From Candidatus Eremiobacterota bacterium (GTDB taxonomy: Bacteria > Vulcanimicrobiota > CADAWZ01 > Ess09-12), in the NCBI GenBank assembly GCA_031082125.1, contig JAVHLM010000038.1, positions 1-60,007 of the forward strand: 60,007 nucleotides of DNA. The letters are read 5' to 3'. The position numbers and the translations under genes were made by a program. Shown here in pieces: positions 59,371 to 60,007 of the stretch (position 1 is its first letter; each line of letters begins with the position of its first letter). The notes beneath the pieces are model-generated. The model was not told where the DNA came from and ran no database searches. It saw nothing but the letters and a program-made list of their open reading frames with translations.

Positions 59371-59748
59371 TCACAGCTCTATACCGTCCTTTTCCAGTTC
59401 TCTCGGGAAAAGCCGCTCCAGTGCTCTGAGCTGCTCGTAGTCTTGCTGCGACATGACGCGGGGAGCCACCTGGAAAGGGAAGAGCATCTCCAGCATCAGA
59501 TCGGTGCCGATATCGCTGATTTCATTGCGATCCTGGAGGCTGGCCCTGTCCAGAAGCACCCAGATATCGAGATCGGAATCTTCTCTCGCCTCTCCTCTCG
59601 CCCTGGAGCCGAAAATTCTCATTGCAAGCACCCTTGCCCCCATCCGCTCAAGGATGCGTTTTGCAAAGAGGGTGGAAATCTCCTGCTCAAGGGGAGAAAG
59701 GGCCGAAAGGCTCCTGTCAGAGCACGCAGGGATATTGAATTCTGCCAT
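59371..59748 (-). CDS. MNT-type nucleotidyltransferase domain protein
   Basis: Small (125 residues) polymerase beta-like nucleotidyltransferase: FGSRARG then EDSDLD supply the G47-S48 and the metal-binding D59 and D61. The C-terminal half is helical and acidic. Stand-alone MNT proteins often pair with HEPN toxins as antitoxins, but no HEPN gene is visible in this window; the neighbour is an HNH gene. ATG 59748 lies 7 nt after a perfect -10, so the mRNA may be leaderless. No ribosome site was found. Confidence 0.82.
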   Translation of the reverse strand: MAEFNIPACSDRSLSALSPLEQEISTLFAKRILERMGARVLAMRIFGSRARGEAREDSDLDIWVLLDRASLQDRNEISDIGTDLMLEMLFPFQVAPRVMSQQDYEQLRALERLFPRELEKDGIEL

Positions 59749-59754
59749 ATTCTC

Positions 59755-59783
59755 ATTATATATTGAAATACCTGTCATTGCAA
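59755..59783 (-). promoter_or_regulatory. Promoter of the nucleotidyltransferase, likely leaderless
   Basis: On the minus strand: TTGCAA (59783-59778), 17 nt, TATAAT (59760-59755). The start codon follows 6 nt after the -10. The -35 overlaps the end of the HNH gene. Confidence 0.6.
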
Positions 59784-60007
59784 GAGGAGAGTGCGCCCCG
59801 TACCCTCCTCCCACGGCAGCTTTACGCCCTTCTCATATACCAGAAAGGGCTCAGGCTCCGAGAGACTGCCGAAGATGACGGTAAGACCGTGGGGAGCCCG
59901 GCCCCTGATGGTGAGGGTCCGCAGATCGTGAAGCAGGTGGAGGTGACAGGCCTCACAGAGCACGATGAGGTTCCACTCGTCATCGGTGCCGCCCTGGGAG
60001 CGCCTGA
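59775..60007 (-). CDS. HNH endonuclease-like protein, 5' end outside the window
   Basis: Only the C-terminal ~76 residues are present. GGTDDEWNLIVLCEACHLHLLHDLRT has the Asn, the Cys-x-x-Cys-His and the downstream His expected of the HNH nuclease fold. The rest (IRGRAPHGLTVIFG) is beta-rich and ends LLLQ. The reading frame is open to the window edge, so the start lies further on. It may act on DNA in repair or defence. The next gene on this strand, the MNT protein, follows 26 nt later but seems to have its own promoter. Confidence 0.7.
   Translation of the reverse strand, partial: RRSQGGTDDEWNLIVLCEACHLHLLHDLRTLTIRGRAPHGLTVIFGSLSEPEPFLVYEKGVKLPWEEGTGRTLLLQ

Noticed and set aside
1-60007. tRNA, rRNA, CRISPR, insertion sequence, prophage or integrase
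   Set aside because: I looked for cloverleaf-like ends, direct-repeat spacers, transposase or integrase motifs and terminal inverted repeats and found none I could support.

Overview
The window is a GC-rich, gene-dense chromosomal segment of an uncultivated-type bacterium. The envelope looks two-membraned: there are lipoprotein signal peptides, a type II secretion/type IV pilus pseudopilin operon, a FlhA/SctV-type export-gate protein, HflK/HflC, and a periplasmic di-heme peroxidase. The long modular proteins and the repeated Pro/Gln-rich N-termini remind me of Candidatus Eremiobacterota (Xenobia-like). That placement is an impression, not something the sequence proves. I saw no rRNA, tRNA, CRISPR array, insertion sequence or phage.

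Layout. 0.1-3.1 kb: Ser/Thr kinase with hflK-hflC. 3.2-9.9 kb: a secreted protein, a 1,601-residue ankyrin/alpha-2-macroglobulin-like fusion, and a YiiX-type cysteine hydrolase. 10-17.8 kb: an orphan divergent FlhA/SctV protein, a helical protein, a BNR-propeller lipoprotein, a cNMP-binding protein and a stand-alone Hint protein. 17.8-24.3 kb (minus strand): a redox operon (di-heme peroxidase, Tat phosphoesterase, cytochrome c, cytochrome b5-like lipoprotein), a TIG/PD40 lipoprotein and an Ntn amide hydrolase. 24.4-27.1 kb: a TMEM175-like channel and a DNA-repair radical SAM pair. 27.4-33.5 kb: a clostripain-like and an M30-like protease, and a 1,050-residue unknown protein. 33.7-38.7 kb: a 30-residue membrane peptide, two convergent proteins with (Cys-X)n tails, and a pseudopilin operon. 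38.8-49.9 kb: an unknown protein, a second clostripain-like protease, DnaJ-TPR, a type III glutamine synthetase-like enzyme, a DUF1460-like amidase, an MBL hydrolase, a GH13 enzyme, a WD40 protein and Nfu. 50-60 kb: a protein with a new-looking repeat, an MscS-cNMP channel, a hybrid kinase, an RlmJ-like methyltransferase, a TIM-barrel/primase-like pair, a nucleotidyltransferase and a partial HNH endonuclease.

How the genes may work together. Seven proteins (starting at 9891-, 12736+, 27440+, 28692+, 33486-, 41224- and 50117+) lack hydrophobic signal peptides. They instead start with 30-90 disordered residues, four of them with Met-(Glu/Asn/Lys)-Ile. The set includes two clostripain-like proteases, an M30-like metalloprotease and a C92-like hydrolase. 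A SctV/FlhA-like gate protein lies among them. Several, together with two small-protein genes, sit behind promoters or boxes carrying direct repeats of TTNACA on an 11-bp period, often 9 nt upstream of a -35/-10 promoter. This is the arrangement typical of OmpR/PhoB-type response regulators. I infer a co-regulated set of exported or cell-interaction proteins, possibly a previously undescribed system. The evidence is pattern-based and no search could be run.
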